Of a stretch of 64,000 nt of DNA, positions 22,400-36,700 are shown one piece after another. The DNA is from Phoma sp. XZ068 (taxonomy: Eukaryota > Ascomycota > Dothideomycetes > Pleosporales > Didymellaceae). A program made the translations under genes and the position numbers. The DNA is taken from NCBI GenBank assembly GCA_004835665.1, contig RBKR01000009.1, forward strand, positions 1,364,001 to 1,428,000, in the 5' to 3' direction. Within the stretch, counting starts at the first letter, position 1, and each line of letters begins with the position of its first letter. Under the pieces are notes generated by a model. That model was not told where the DNA came from. It ran no database searches and saw only the letters and a list, made by a program, of their open reading frames with translations.

Positions 22400-22890
22400 A
22401 TGACTCCAATCGAAGCTGCAATGGCAGAAATTGAATCATTAAAGCCAGGAGAAAAATGTTCATGTACAAAGCTTGGCGAAAAATACGGGGTTGATTGGCG
22501 TACCCTGTTGACAAGACACAAGGGTGAATGTGTGCCAGGAAGAGAAGAATATACAACAAAGAAATCTCATCCCATGGCAAGAAAGAGAGGTTGTACGTTG
22601 GGTAGATTCAAGATGCAATATAGGGCTTCTACCTACTAAGCTTGAAGTTGAAGTGCATGCTTCAAAGGTAGCAAAAAAAGATATTGGCAAGAGCTAGATT
22701 AAGCGCTTCCGTTACAGACACCACGACCTTGTTAGCAAGATAGCATTTAGAATTAACTCTACATAGTATCAAGCTAATTACAGGGGATTGTACCAGGCCT
22801 ATTTTAACCTTATATATAGTAAGATAGGTAACTACTATATTAAACACTATTATATATATAATATAGATAAAAATAGATTTTATATTAGTA
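22400..22890 (+). pseudogene. Fot1/pogo-like DNA-transposon transposase, 5' half, degenerate
   Basis: The N-terminal helix-turn-helix region reads MTPIEAAMAEIESLKPGEKCSCTKLGEKYGVDWRTLLTRH, typical of Fot1-like (Tc1/mariner superfamily, pogo type) fungal transposases. After a frameshift near 22,560 the second DNA-binding part continues (QEREVVRWVDSRCNIGLLPTK ... DIGKS*IKRFRYRHHD), where W of the WxKRF motif is now TAG. The frame reaches YIYNIDKNRFYIS (about 22,850-22,885), the counterpart of the first catalytic block (YNMDEKGF) with its Asp kept. The remnant merges into TA-rich DNA and is cut by the Gypsy LTR at 23,135. Dead by stops and frameshift. Confidence 0.8.
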
Positions 22891-23134
22891 AGACCTTAAG
22901 ATAGTTTAGAATCTTTATAAGATAACTATAGTAGTTAGATATGCTTAGAGCTTTTATTTAAGATAGATAATAAAAAGGCTATAGTAGATAAAGAAAAGCT
23001 AAAGAGTAGGCTAAAAAGAATAAAAAGAATTAAATTATTATTAGAGACTCTAAAGTTCTACTAGGCCTTTATAAGTAGTTTAGCTTATTATATACTAGAC
23101 TACTCTACTCTACTTATATAGAGTAAGTGTTAAA

Positions 23135-23612
23135 GTTATAAACTAAGCAAAGCTTATAAATACTTCTAAGATTAGTTCTCTAGAATAAGTGCTAGTATAG
23201 AAGAGGTTAGTATAGATACCTAGTAAAACACTATAACAACTATAGGGGTTAATAATAAGTAGTACAGATAGTTAATCTGTCTAGCTTAAAAGTTAGGTTA
23301 AGTTCTAATAACAAAGTTAATTAATAAGGTTAAATACAATACTATAAGGGCAGTATTCCTAATTACTATATACTAAGGGGTGTCCTATATTTCTTGCAAT
23401 ATCCTACAAAGTCCTATAAAAGGCCCTATAGTTTCTATAAGTAGTTTATAGTTTCTATAGGATATATATATAGTATCTTATACTATCTTATACTCTTAGT
23501 ATAGTTTATTTCTTATAGGATTATAGGACGTTATATAGTCTTCTTAGCCCTATACTATTAATCTATAACTATAACTTTATTATACTATACCTCTTTCTCT
23601 AAGATTATAATA
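23135..23612 (-). repeat. 3' LTR of Gypsy copy A
   Basis: Runs from GTTATAAACTAAGC to AAGATTATAATA, 478 bp. It matches 29,460-29,937 over its whole length, with scattered C/T and G/A differences. It is the 3' LTR because pol is on the minus strand. Confidence 0.9.
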
Positions 23613-23659
23613 CTATCCTCCCCCTTTATAGTTTATATCCTTATAAACTAATAAATAGT

Positions 23660-24215
23660 TTCCTAAAGTACCTAAGCTTAACACACAACAGAGACCTAAA
23701 TTAATAATATTAGATACCTTACTATAGTTGCCTATAAGTACTATATAAAGAAGAACTTACCTTATAAGATATCTTTATTATATAAGAAGTATAGGAATTG
23801 CAAATATAACAGAATAAAGAAGTATAAGCCTGTAGATTTGCCTATTCCTAACTTCTCTAAAATTAATAATAAGATATTATATCTAGAAGAAATAGAAGAT
23901 AAGGCTGCTAAAGCTAAGAAAGCTATAATAGCTGCCTTATAGGCTACTTATACTAAATTAAACTAGGTATATAAATAAAAGAAATTCTTAAAGCGTTATA
24001 AATAGTAATAGTTTAATATAAGTACTTAGTTTATTAAGGATATAGAGCACCTAGAGTAATAGGAGTTATTACTTAATAATATTACTATACTTAAGAATAG
24101 GTTAATACCTAGCTTACTTGCACTAGACTAGGCAATACATCCTCTACCTCTAGACTCTAATACTACTAATACTAGTATAATAGCTAGCAGCAGTTTATAA
24201 GGTTTATTAATAGTT
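23660..24215 (+). pseudogene. Antisense coiled-coil ORF remnant in Gypsy copy A
   Basis: On the strand opposite to gag-pol, just inside the 3' LTR, a frame with stops only at former Gln codons can be followed: KKYRNCKYNRIKKYKPVDLP, EEIEDKAAKAKKAIIAAL, then IPSLLALD.AIHPLPLD and a shared end IIASSSL.GLLIVPIYFL. The same layout recurs in copy C at 59,665-60,220. Function unknown. Confidence 0.5.
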
Positions 24216-27200
24216 CCTATATATTTTCTATATTAGGGTATCCTAACTACTTAACTAGGTATTTATTCTTGCGTCCTTTCTTTTAATATTATATTATTTT
24301 TTTAACTTCCTACTTAGTCTCTTCCTTAACCTAGTAGTAGAAGTCTTTCTAGATTAGTATATTAGGGTCTGCTAGTTCTAATAGCAATATATAGAATATA
24401 GAGTATATTCTAGTATCCTATAGTAGTTTAAGTTAATAGTTTATAGGGCTAATTTGCCTAGAAATAAAAAATAGTCTAACCTTAATATAATCTAGTTTTT
24501 TTATTAGTCTTTATATTTATAAATTTTTTATAAGGAGATAGACTTTATCCCCCTCTTTTAGCTAAGGTGCTATTTTTCTTTTCTAATTAATATAAGAGAT
24601 TACTTATTACTAAGCTTTGTTAATATTTTTAAGTAATTTTTAGTATACTTCCTTTAGTCTTTATACTAAGGTTATTACTAAATCTATTTAGATATTACTA
24701 TTAAGAGATCTTATAAAGAGATTTAGATATCTTCTATAATTTATAAAGAATAGTATTATACCTATTACTTCTAATAATTTATTATTATATATAATCTATA
24801 CTATAGGTAATAGCAAGACCTAGTTATCTTACTTCTAGTTGCTGTATATCCTTAAGTATATTTCTATAGTCTAATTTATTCTTTCTATTTATCTGTTTAT
24901 TTATAGATAATATATAGTTAATAGCTTTTTCTTAGTACTAATAGCTACTATAAGCATAGTCTAATAGTTTAATATAAAGAGCTTATCTCTATTACTAATA
25001 ATTAATTCTAGTATACTATAGTAATAGATAATTCTATCTAGAAATACTTATGCAAGCTACTCTACAGTATAACTATATTAAAATAGTATTATTTCTACTG
25101 CTTTAGTAAACCTATCTACTATAACAAAGATTAAGTTATAGGTATATCCTATAATAGGGTTCTTAAAGATTAGTAGTTATATAATAAAATCTATTATAAT
25201 GTTTATCTATAGTGCTATTAGTAGCTCTATTACTTATATCTCTCTATACTTTATATATATACTATATTTATTCTATTAGTAATTAACACAGTTCTTAATA
25301 AACTTAGTAACCTTGTCCTTTATATAGCTAAACTTATAGTATTATCTAATAAGTTCTATTATTTATATTATACTAAGGTGTCTATAAAGCAGGTTATTAT
25401 AATAACAGCTTATAATTTTATTTTCTAATTTCTCTAGTACCTTTATAGGTATATACTGTTCTTACTAAACTTATATTATATTATTAAGCTACTAAGATAG
25501 TCCTAATAACCTATCCTTGTTAATTCTAAGTATAGTAAACTAGTTAATAGTTTTTCCTCTAGCTAGATTATATTATCTACTAAGTGCATTAGCTCTACTA
25601 TTATCTTTTTCTAGTATATATAGTATCTTAAACTTATTCTATCTTAACAGCTTAGACTAGTATACTTATTATTAGTTAAGTATTTTAGTAGTAGTAAAGT
25701 ATACTAGGTTCTTATAATCTATATAAATAGTAAGTTCTAAGCAGCTTTCTATATAGATTCTCTAATATTCTAGAGCTAATATAATAGCTAGTAATTTCTT
25801 ATTATATATATTATATTATTCCTCTAGTTCTAAGAACTTTCTAGAGTAGTAGGTAATTAGGTACTATTATCTATCTTATTCTTATATAGCGCAAGCTCCT
25901 AATACTAAATCTAAAGTATCTATCTTAATTTAAAGTAGCTTTCTACTCTTAAATATAATTATTATAGGTAGCTTAATATAGAACTATTTAAGCAACTAGA
26001 AAGTATCTTCTTATACTTATTCCTACTTAAAGAGTATATTCTTCTATATAAGCTTTATAAGCAGCAAGGCCTTAAGTAAATAGTCCTTAATAAAGTATTA
26101 GTTAAAGTTAACAAATTCTAGAAATTCTTAAATTCTCTTAAGAGAGGTAGAAGTTAGCTAATCCTTTATAACTTAAATCTTTATTTTACTTATCTTAACT
26201 CTATGTCTTCCTATAATATAGCTAAGGAATTCTACTTCTTCTTTATACTATTTATATTTCTTAGGTTTAAGTTAAAGATCTGCTCTTCTAAGGTATTCTA
26301 ACACTTCCCTAATATAGTAAATATATTCTTCTAGTATTACTAAATATACTAGAATATTATTAAGGTACGCTACTACTATAATATCTAAGTATACTCTTAA
26401 TATATTATTAACAAGGGCCTAATATATAGCTAGTATATTAGTAAGTCTAAATAGTATTACTAAGTACTTATAATAACTATAGCATGTTTTAAATATAGTC
26501 TTCTATTCTTTACCTTCCTTTATATATATAAGGTTATACGCTCTATATAGATTAAGTATAGTAAAGTATTATACTCTAGTTAACTAATCCTATAATTCCT
26601 TAATATTTAGTAATAGGTATTAATTTTTAATTATAATATTATTAAGTTTCTAGTAGTTAATATATATTCTTAATTTGCTATCTTTCTTTAGTGCAAAGAG
26701 GACTAGAAATCCTACTAGTAATTCTAATTCTTATATAAATCCTTTCTTAAGGTTCTTATTAATATATTCCTTAAGTATACTAAGTTCCTTCTTAGATATT
26801 CTATATATAGGCCTAAAAGGTAGTTTCTTTCCTTCCTAGAGCTTAATCTTACAATTCTAGAGTTTATACTATAGTAATACCTTTATAGTCTTCTTATTAT
26901 AGAAGAGTTCTATATAACTCTTATATTTATCTAGAATATTAGGAGGTGCACTATCTTTCTTCTTAACTATTACTTTATAACTAGTAGGGCGTTCTATATC
27001 TATATAGTTAACTACTCTATCTTAGCATATCTTATATATTAAAGAGATATTATTAATCTCTTTCTTATCTACTAGTTATATTATAAACTATACAGGCTAT
27101 AATATAGTAGTACTGCATTTATATTAACTTAGTAAAAGCTATTAATTTTTCTAATTAATATCTAGATTATACTTTCTTAACTATAGAAGTCCTAATATAA

Positions 27201-29459
27201 TATTATAAGTAGCTATCCTAAAAGTGTCTAGAGTTATTTTCTTATAGTGTTTATAGATCTAGAGGGGTACTATAGTTACTTTATATATAATCTTAGATTC
27301 TTCTAGTATTAGTTCTTTATTAGCTACTCTAAGCAGGTAAGGTATTATCTTCTAAGTAGAGTATAGTCTAGCTAGCTATACTACTTATAAAGAGATATAA
27401 TTAGATTATACTCTAGAGTCTAAGAGTGCCTTTATCTATCTTCTATTTACCTTAATAGGTAACCTAATTAGTTAGTAATTACTTTTAATACTATTAATAG
27501 ATTAATCTCTAGCGCCTACTAGTACTACCCTAAAAAAGAATTCTCTTATCTAAAGCTATTACTTTACTTTTTTCTTTTATAGGTCTTATAGTAGAGATTA
27601 AAGTAGGTCTACTAATACTAATTAAAGTATTACTTATTTACTACTAGTCCTTATTATCTATACTTAGACTTATTCTAGCTAGAAAAGTATTAGTTATTAT
27701 ATTTATCTATTAGGTGTAGTATACAGTAGTCCTCCTTATAATCTTTCTATTATAGTTTATATAGATATCTCTTTAGAAACTATCCTAAATTAAGCTTCTC
27801 TAAGTAATATATCTAGTAACTATTATAGTAGTATACTATTTATAATAGTACTCTATAGTATAGGTTTCTTAGGTCTAGGCTATAATTAGGTTCTAGGTAA
27901 TTATTATCCTAGTTCTAATATACTTTTAGTTAATAATATTATTAGTATTCTTTATATAACTTATTATACTAATTTTCTTTATTATTATCTACCTTAATAG
28001 AGGGGATAATTAGGTCTTAATATAATTTAGCATAGGCTTTATTATTAGCTTTCTTAGCTTTATATTACTTATATTCTTAACAATATATATTATATTATAC
28101 CCTATATTATACTATAGTAGAACGTGCTAACTTGTCCTAATCCTTATTATCCTCTAGGTATTATCTAGGTAGTTATAGTATACTGTCTTTAGCATTAGGT
28201 GTCTAGGTTACTCTAGGTCTATAGTATAATATTATAGCTATACTAGAAGCTTCTAGGAGTTTAAGATATTTCTCCCTTAATATCTATATAATTATAGTTT
28301 TATAGCTATAAGGGTGTTTATATACCTATAACCTCTTAGGTGCTAGTTTATATATAACCTCTAGTTTAATATCTTTATTATATTCTAACTTAGAATTCTC
28401 TATAAGTTATCTAATTCTATTAGTAAGAATCTCCTATTTATTACTAATATCCTTGCCTTCTAGCCTACTAGCTAATATATTAATCTATTAAAATACTTTA
28501 TTCTATTAACAGTCTCTAGCAAAGTAGCCTAGTTTACTATAGTTATAATAGGTATTACCCTTATTACTCTTATTATTATTATATCCCTTCTTTTTATTCT
28601 ATTATAGTTTTATAGTTATTAGTCTTTTATTTATATTAGACAGGTCTATTGCCTTAGGTCTATAGTACCTACTCTAAGTATTACTATAAATATAGTAACC
28701 TATATTAGGTTAGTAGTTATTTCTATAGTTACTATAATAAGTATAGTTATTCTATTAGTTATATTATAGTTAAGATAGCTAGCCTATAGCTTAAGCATAT
28801 AGATTGTTATATAGCTCTTATTAGAGCTTATATAGTTTAATATTAAGGTTAATTACTATATTAATAAGGTTGTCTAAGGTTTCTATACTTGCACTAGTAT
28901 ATATTAGTTCTTCCTTTACCTTAGGCTTAAGTCCTTAATAGAATATTATAGTTAATATAGTATTATTCTAGTCTATATTAGCTATAAGTTGCTAGAACTT
29001 AGCAGTATAATTAGTAGCAGATTAGGTCTAACAAATATATTAGATATCTTATCTAGTAATAGTAGGTTTATTTAAAACTCTAAAGATTAGGTAGATCTTA
29101 TCCTTAAAGGTGTTAAAGTCTTCTATCTATATATTAACCTTATTAGAAGTATTATTCTTACTATAGAGTTAAATAAAAGGTTTAATCTAAGTAAATGCTT
29201 TTCTATATATATAACTAGCTACTAAAGTAACCTTCTTCTTAGCCTCTACCTTGTCTCCTTAGAATATAAAGAATAGGTCCTATTATATTAACTAGTTATC
29301 TAGCTTACTATAGTCTCCCTTATAGAAATTAGGTTACTTAATATTAATAGTATTAGTAGTAATAGTTCCTTCTATTATATTAATATTAGAGTATAAGCTA
29401 GTAGGAGTAACTCTAGTTTCTAAAGTAGTACTTATCTTAAGGGTGTTTAAAATATTAAG

Positions 29460-29937
29460 GTTATAAACTAAGCAAAGCTTATAAATACTTCTAAGGTTAG
29501 TTCTCTAGAATAAGTGCTAGTATAGGAGAGGTTAGTATAGATACCTAGTAAAACACTATAATAACTATAGGGGTTAATAATAAGTAGTACAGATAGTTAA
29601 TCTGTCTAGCTTAAAAGTTAGGTTAAGTTCTAATAATAAAGTTAATTAACAAGGTTAAATATAATACTATAAAGGCAGTGTTCCTAATTACTATATACTA
29701 AGAAGTATTCTATATTTCTTATAATATCCTATAAAGTCCTATAGAAGGCCCTATAGTTTCTATAAGTAGTTTATAGTTTCTATAGGATATATATATAGTG
29801 TTTTATACTATCTTATACTCTTAGTATAGTTTATTTCTTATAGAATTATAGGATGTTATATAGTCTTCTTAGCTCTACACTGTTAATCTATAACTATAAC
29901 TTTATTATACTATACCTCTTCCTCTAAGATTATAATA
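29460..29937 (-). repeat. 5' LTR of Gypsy copy A
   Basis: The 478-bp partner of 23,135-23,612. Its right end abuts the truncated hAT copy directly. Confidence 0.9.
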
Positions 29938-32900
29938 GGTACTAGTAATTAATCTTCTTTCTAAATCTTTAGTATAAGTATTACCTATTAGTAGCTTATA
30001 TATAAGAAGTATTAGACTAGCTATAAGAAACTAACTACTAGTACCTTTAAGAGTTAGGCTATAAAATAAGAATAGAAAGTATTCTATAATAACCTTTAGC
30101 TAGATAAGCTTATAATAGTTAATAAGGAGTACTATAAGTTAGTTATTATAGTTTATTATTATAAGTTCCTTCTACTAACTATATTAGGTATTATAAGCTA
30201 CCTTATATTATAAATAAGGCAGGCCTTAATAATAATCTTTTACTTAAGTATAATAGAGAATATATCTTAGGTAATAATAGTAATAAGTATAAGAAAGAAG
30301 TAGAGGATTCTAGTAAGGAGCTTAAAAGGTACTAAAAGTCTTTTTCTAATAAGTATAAAAATAAGAAAAAGAAGACTTACTTTAAAAGATTTTTAGATAT
30401 AGAGGAGAGTTTTAATAAATTATTAGGAGAGAAGAAGATAGGTACTAGTAGCTCTAGTAAGGAGTAGAGTAAGAATAATATATAAGTATATTATAATTAA
30501 TATTCTAGCGCTATAGTATATAATAATAGCTAATAATTATAGTTACCTCTAAGACTGCTATATATTAGACTAAACTTAATAATTATTAATTTTTTTTAAT
30601 AGAATAGAGTTTCTAGCTACTTATAGAGAGTAGGTATTATAATTTTTATATTTTTTTTTTAGTAAACTTATAAATTTCTAAACTACTTTCTTATTATATT
30701 ATCTATAATATAACTCTAAGCTTACCTTACCTATTCTATAGTCTTATATTTATTATATAAATTTATTATAAATATAACTCTATTACTTTAATTATCTCTT
30801 ATATATAGTCTTAGCCTCTCTAGCTATATTTACTCTAGCTAGTCTAGTAATCTCTCTTATTAACTTAGTACCTATAAAGTAGTAATAAAGAAAAAAGATA
30901 ATACTAGAAAGGAAACTAAAGTCTATATAGTTATATACTCTATAGAAGAAGACCTTACCTATATATAAAATAAGTAATAGCTTACTACTATATTTAGCTA
31001 AGCTCCTTATAGACCTAAGTAGAAGAGTACTTCTTATATAGGTTCTATATAGAAGTGTTTTAGTAAAGAAGTAGATATATATAATAGTTTTTTATTTATA
31101 TACTATTTTAACTATAGAGATATCTTAAAGTACTCTATAGCTAGTAGAATTTCTATTAGAATAAGCTACCTAAAGAACTATCTTAATACTAAGTACTATA
31201 CCTAGATATAGTATTCTATCTATCTATATAAATATATACTAGCTATTAAAGTAAAGTAGAAGTAATAAGAAAGGTAAGAGTAAGGTACTCCTTACTTTTC
31301 TCTTCTAGTATTTAAGGCTAAACTAGTAAAAGTTACTATAGATAATAGCTAGTCTTTTAGGATAATTATATAGCCTTTCTTCTAATACTTTATTTACTTC
31401 CTATAGCCTAAGGCTATAATAATAGGATATAATAAATTCTAGGCTATATTTAACTAATAGTACTAACTAGCTCTAGAATCTAGGCTTTATAACCTTAGTA
31501 AGAAAACTAAAGTCTCTATATTACTAGATACCTAGACTACTACTAACTACCTAAGCTTTCTAGTAATTAAAGGGTACTATATTAATAAGAGCTAGGAATA
31601 TAAGGAGATCTTAATTAATTTTATTCTAATATATAGTAAATATACTAGCACCTCTCTAGTAGCTTATATAAAATCTATACTTATTATAGCTAGACTTTCT
31701 AAGAGGCTATTAGCTATAACTTATAATAATATAAGTAATAATATAGCTATAGTATATAAGCTATAGTATAGTTTATAAGAGATAAGTATAATCTAGAGTA
31801 TAAAGGAGAATACTATTCTCTACCTAGCTTATATTATTAATCTAGTTATATAGGATATTATCTAATATCTAGAATTAGCCCCTCTTAAGCAAGATAAGGG
31901 TAATAAGTAGGACCTACTTTATAACTCTAAGAGCCTACTATCTATTCTAAACTTACTTTATAAAGTAAGTAGTATTTATTATAGTAGTTTATTATATACT
32001 AAGTACTAGTTAGCTATAAGTAATATATAAAGCTATTAATATATTACTATAATAATATAAGTGTTTTCTTAACTTCTAGTATTAGGTACTAAGACTCTTA
32101 GTAGTTATCTAGAATATTTAGATATAGTAGAATTCTATATTTAATATATATAAGTATATAGTTAAGCTATAACTATTTATTAATAAATAGTTAGAGCTAG
32201 AGATTAGTATAAGAGTAACTACCTAGCCTAGTAATAGTACTAATAAACCTAACTCTAAAGATCTTTAAAAACTTTAACTTAGCTTTAGTAAATAGTATTA
32301 TATTAAGGCTATTACTTATATACTAGAAAACTTTAAAACTACTACTCTAGACCTTAGTAGTAGTATAGAGCCCTAGATCTAGGCTATTTAGTCTATATAC
32401 TCTACTCTATTTAACTTTCTAGAGTTAATAATAATAGAACTAGGTAAAGAGTTAGATTATTAGAATCTAGAATAGCCTACTATAGTATAGTGTACTACTA
32501 CTAAAGGTAGAGAAAAACTCTTAAAGTACTATATAAAGACTATAGAGAAGCAGGGCTACCTTTTTAATATAGCTATAATTCTAGATCTAATATAGAAACT
32601 TACTATATATAAGGTATATTTATTATAGTTATTTATTATAGCCTATATCTAATTAACTCTATAGAGTAATACTTAAGAGTAGAAGTAGAAATATATTTAT
32701 AAGTAATAGTTTCTTAACTATACTATATAGTATAGTAGAGAAAACTACTAATAGCTAACTTTAACTATACCCCTTCTATCTATATATTAGAGTATATAGT
32801 ACTAGTAAGCTAGTAGTACTATAAGTAGCTTTTTAAGCAGCTTTATAAGTACCTAGGATTCTAAAGAAACTACTATACTTAATTAGGCTAATAACTACCT

Positions 32901-33733
32901 AGATATACTTTATATTAGAGCCCCTATTAGAACCTTTAACCTACTATAATAGTAAAAAGATAATAGTAGTAAATTTAGGTACCTAAGCTAGGTTATAATA
33001 GATATTCTTATAATACTAATTACTTAAGTAGAGGTAGAATAAACCTTTAATATTATAAAGGAGGTTATTAGAGTAAAAAAGTACTATCTTAAGGGTATAA
33101 TAGTCTAGAAGATTATAATAGTAAAGGATATAATTATAAATAGGTATAGTAGTAACTATATCTATATATAATAACAAGAGAAGAAAAGAGAGGATAAAGA
33201 GAGTCTGCCTAATAAAAGAGATAATATACTTAAGTTATCTATAACTACTACTATTCTCTATTAGTATTTAACTTTAGTGCCTACTAAACTTTCTAAGGTT
33301 ATCTAGGTAGAAGAGGTAGTAGAGTCTATAATACTATTATATAGAACTTAGTAGTAAAGGTAGTAGCCTAGTTAATACTATAATAATTAGCTATAATAAT
33401 TTAGTACTACTTAGTATATTAAATATTAATTATAGAAAACTATAACTATACTTTATATATTATAATAAGCACTCTATAATAATTTACTATAAGTAAATAA
33501 TTTAAGCCCTAAATCTATATAGTAACTCTACCTAACCTATATATAATCCTAACCTAGATACTTTACCTAACTATATCTAGGTTATATAGTACCTAAACTC
33601 TACCTTACCTAAGTTATAGAGTACCTCTACCTAATAAAGATAGGTAGAGTATATAAGGTAACCTAACTCTACCTTACTTATTAATTATATAACTATACCT
33701 AACTTTACCTAACCTTACCTATCTACTAGTCTA
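29938..33733 (+). mobile_element. hAT DNA transposon, truncated copy, degenerate
   Basis: This is the inverted counterpart of part of the hAT at 46,580-52,453. The plus-strand frame keeps hAT landmarks: LLDT.T near 31,520 (SLDTWT type), TYNNISNN near 31,720 (TxDNASNN type), YLAYIINLVI.DII near 31,820 (CLAHIINLVVQDII type), and the C-terminal dimerisation region near 32,980-33,110 (FRYLS.VIIDI..., EVE.TFNIIKEVIRVKKYYLKG). Its right end has the subterminal TACCTAACC-type repeats and stops at AGTCTA (33,733). The left end is cut by the Gypsy copy A LTR, so the portion corresponding to 50.4-52.4 kb is missing. It is more heavily mutated than the other copy. Confidence 0.85.
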
Positions 33734-36700
33734 TTCTCTAATATAGTAAATATATTCTTTTAGTATTACTAAATATACTAGAATATTATTAAAGTATACT
33801 ACTACTATAATATCTAAGTATACTCTTAATATATTATTAATAAGAGCCTAATATATAGCTAGTATATTAGTAAGCCTAAATAGTATTACTAAATACTTAA
33901 AATAACTATAGTATAGTCTTAATATAGTCTTCTATTCTTTACCTTTCTTTATATATATAAGGTTATATACTCTATATAAATTAAGTATAGTAAAGTATTA
34001 TACTCTAGATAACTAATTCTATAGTTTTTTAATATTTAGTAGTAGGTATTAATTCTTAATTATAATATTATTAAGTTTCTAGTAGTTAATATATATTTAT
34101 AATTTACTATCTTTCTTTAGTATAAAGAGGACTAGAAATTCTACTAGTAATTCTAATTTTTATATAAATTCTTTCTTAAGATTCTTATTAATATATTTTT
34201 TAAGTATACTAAGTTCTTTTTTAGATATTCTATATATAGGCTTAAAAAGTAGTTTCTTTTTTTTCTAGAGCTTTGTCTTATAATTCTAGAGTTTATTCTA
34301 TAGTAATACCTTTATAGTCTTCTTATTATAGAAGAGTTCTCTATAACTTTTATATTTATCTAGAATATTAAAAGGTATACTATTTTTTTCTTTAACTATT
34401 ACTTAGTAACTAGTAGAGTATTTAATATCTATATAGTTAACTACTCTATCTTAGTATATCTTATATATTAAAGAGATATTATTAATTTCTTTCTTATCTA
34501 CTAGTTATATTATAAACTATATAGGTTATAATATAGTAGTATTATACCTATATTAACTTATTAAAAGCTATTAATTCTTCTAATTAATATTTAAATTATA
34601 CTTTCTTAACTATAGAAGTCCTAATATAATATTATAAGTAGCTATTTTAAAAGTATCTAGAGTTATTTTCTTATAGTATTTATAGATCTAAAGAGGCACT
34701 ATAGTTACTTTATATATAATTTTAAATTTCTCTAGTATTAGTTCTCTATTAGCTACTCTAAGTAGGTAAGGTATTATCTTCTAAGTAGAGTATAGTCTAG
34801 CTAGCTATACTACTTATAAAGAGATATAATTAAATTATACTTTAGAGTTTAAGAGTATATATATCTATCTTCTATTTATTCTAATAGGTATCTTAATTAG
34901 TTAGTAATTACTTTTAATACTATTAATAGATTAATCTCTAGTACCTACTAGCATAGCTCTAAAAAAAAATTCTCTTATCTAAATTTATTACTTTACTTTT
35001 TCTCTTTATAGGTCTTATAGTAGAGATTAAGGTAGGTTTACTAATACTAATTAAAGTATTACTTATTTACTACTAGTTCTTATTATCTATACTTAGACTT
35101 ATTCTAGCTAGAAAAGTATTTATTATTATATTTATCTATTAGGTATAGTATATAGTAGTCCTTCTTATAATCTTTCTATTATAGTTTATATAGATATCTC
35201 TTTAGAAACTATTCTAAATTAAGTTTCTCTAAGTAATATATCTAGTATCTATTATAGTAGTATACTATTTATAATAGGACTCTATAGTATAGGTTCTTTA
35301 GGTCTAGACTATAATTAGGTTCTAGGTAATTATAGTTCTAGTTCTAATATACTTCTAGCTAATATTACTATTAGTATTTCTTATATAACTTATTATACTA
35401 ATTTTCTTTATTATCTACCTTAATAGAGAGGATAATTAGGTCTTAATATAGCTTAGTACAGGCTTTGTTATTAGCTTTCTTAACTTTATATTACTTATAT
35501 TTCTAATAGTATATATTATATTACACCTTATACTATACTATAGTAGAATATACTAATATATTCTAATCTTTATTATTTTCTAGGTATTATTTAAGTAGTT
35601 ATAGTATAATTTCTTTAGTATTAGATATCTAGGTAGCCTTAGACTTATAATAGAGTATTATAGATTAGGTAATACTTATACCTTAGTACTTAGTATCTAC
35701 TTTATTTTCTAATTCTAGGTCTTCTATAAGTTATTCTATATTATTAGTAAGAATCTTTTATTTATTACTAGTGTCTTTACTTTCTAGTATTATAACTAGT
35801 ATATTAATTTAATAGAATACTTTATTCTACTAGGAATTCTTAGTAAAGTAGCCTAGTTTACTATAGTTATAATAAGTCTTATCCTTATTACTATTATTAT
35901 TACTATATCTTTTCTTTTTATTCTATTATAGCTTTATATTTATAGAACTCTTATTAATATTAGATAGGTCTATAGCCTTAAGTCTATAGTAACTATTATA
36001 AGTATTACTATAGATATAGTATCCTATATTTAGTTAGTAGTTATTTCTATAGTTTTCTTAATAAACTTAGTTATTTATTTATTAATTATATAGAGGTACT
36101 TAAGTTAGCTAGGCCTAGGCTTAAGTATATAAGTCTTTTCTTAGTTTTTAGTAGAGCTTATAGAGTTAAATATTAATTTTAATTATAGTATTAATAAGTT
36201 TATCTAATATATTAATAGTACTATTATAGTATATTAGCTATTCTTTAATATATAGTTTAAGTCCCTAATAAAATATAGTAGTAAGTATAATATTATTCTA
36301 ACTAGTATTAGTAGTAAGTTATTAAAATTTAGCTATATAGTTAGTAGTATTTATATTTTATTATAAGCACTAGATATTTTATTATATAATTATTAGTTTA
36401 TTAGATATTCTAAAGACTAGTTAGATTTTATTCTTAAATTAATTAAAGTCCTTAATTTAGTTATTAATATTATAGAAGTTAGTAGTAGAGTAGTACTTCT
36501 TAATAAATAGTTTAACTTATTAGAAAGCTTAACCTTTTATATAACTAGAGATAAAGGTAACTTTCTTATCTTTATTAATATAGTCTCCTTAAAATATAAA
36601 GAAGAGATTCTACTATATAAGCTAATTTTCTAGCTTAGTATATTTACTATAGTAGAAGTTAGGCTTAGTAATATTAATAGAGTGTATAGTAGTAGCAGCC

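Larger units (their letters stand above)
23135..29937 (-). mobile_element. Ty3/Gypsy LTR retrotransposon, copy A (complete, degenerate)
   Basis: Two LTRs of equal length (478 bp) in direct orientation bound the element; pol reads right to left. On the minus strand: a CCHC zinc knuckle near 28,510-28,555 now reads YYNYSKLGYFARDC (Cys and His changed to Tyr), RT YLDDILV near 26,350-26,370 is now YLNNILV, followed by EEYIYYIREVLEYL, and an integrase zinc-finger region near 25,360-25,440 reads IISCYYNNLLYRHL. Stops at former Trp and Gln codons occur throughout. Changes are of the RIP kind (C to T, G to A). No coding capacity is left. It sits between the pogo-like remnant and the truncated hAT copy. 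Confidence 0.88.
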
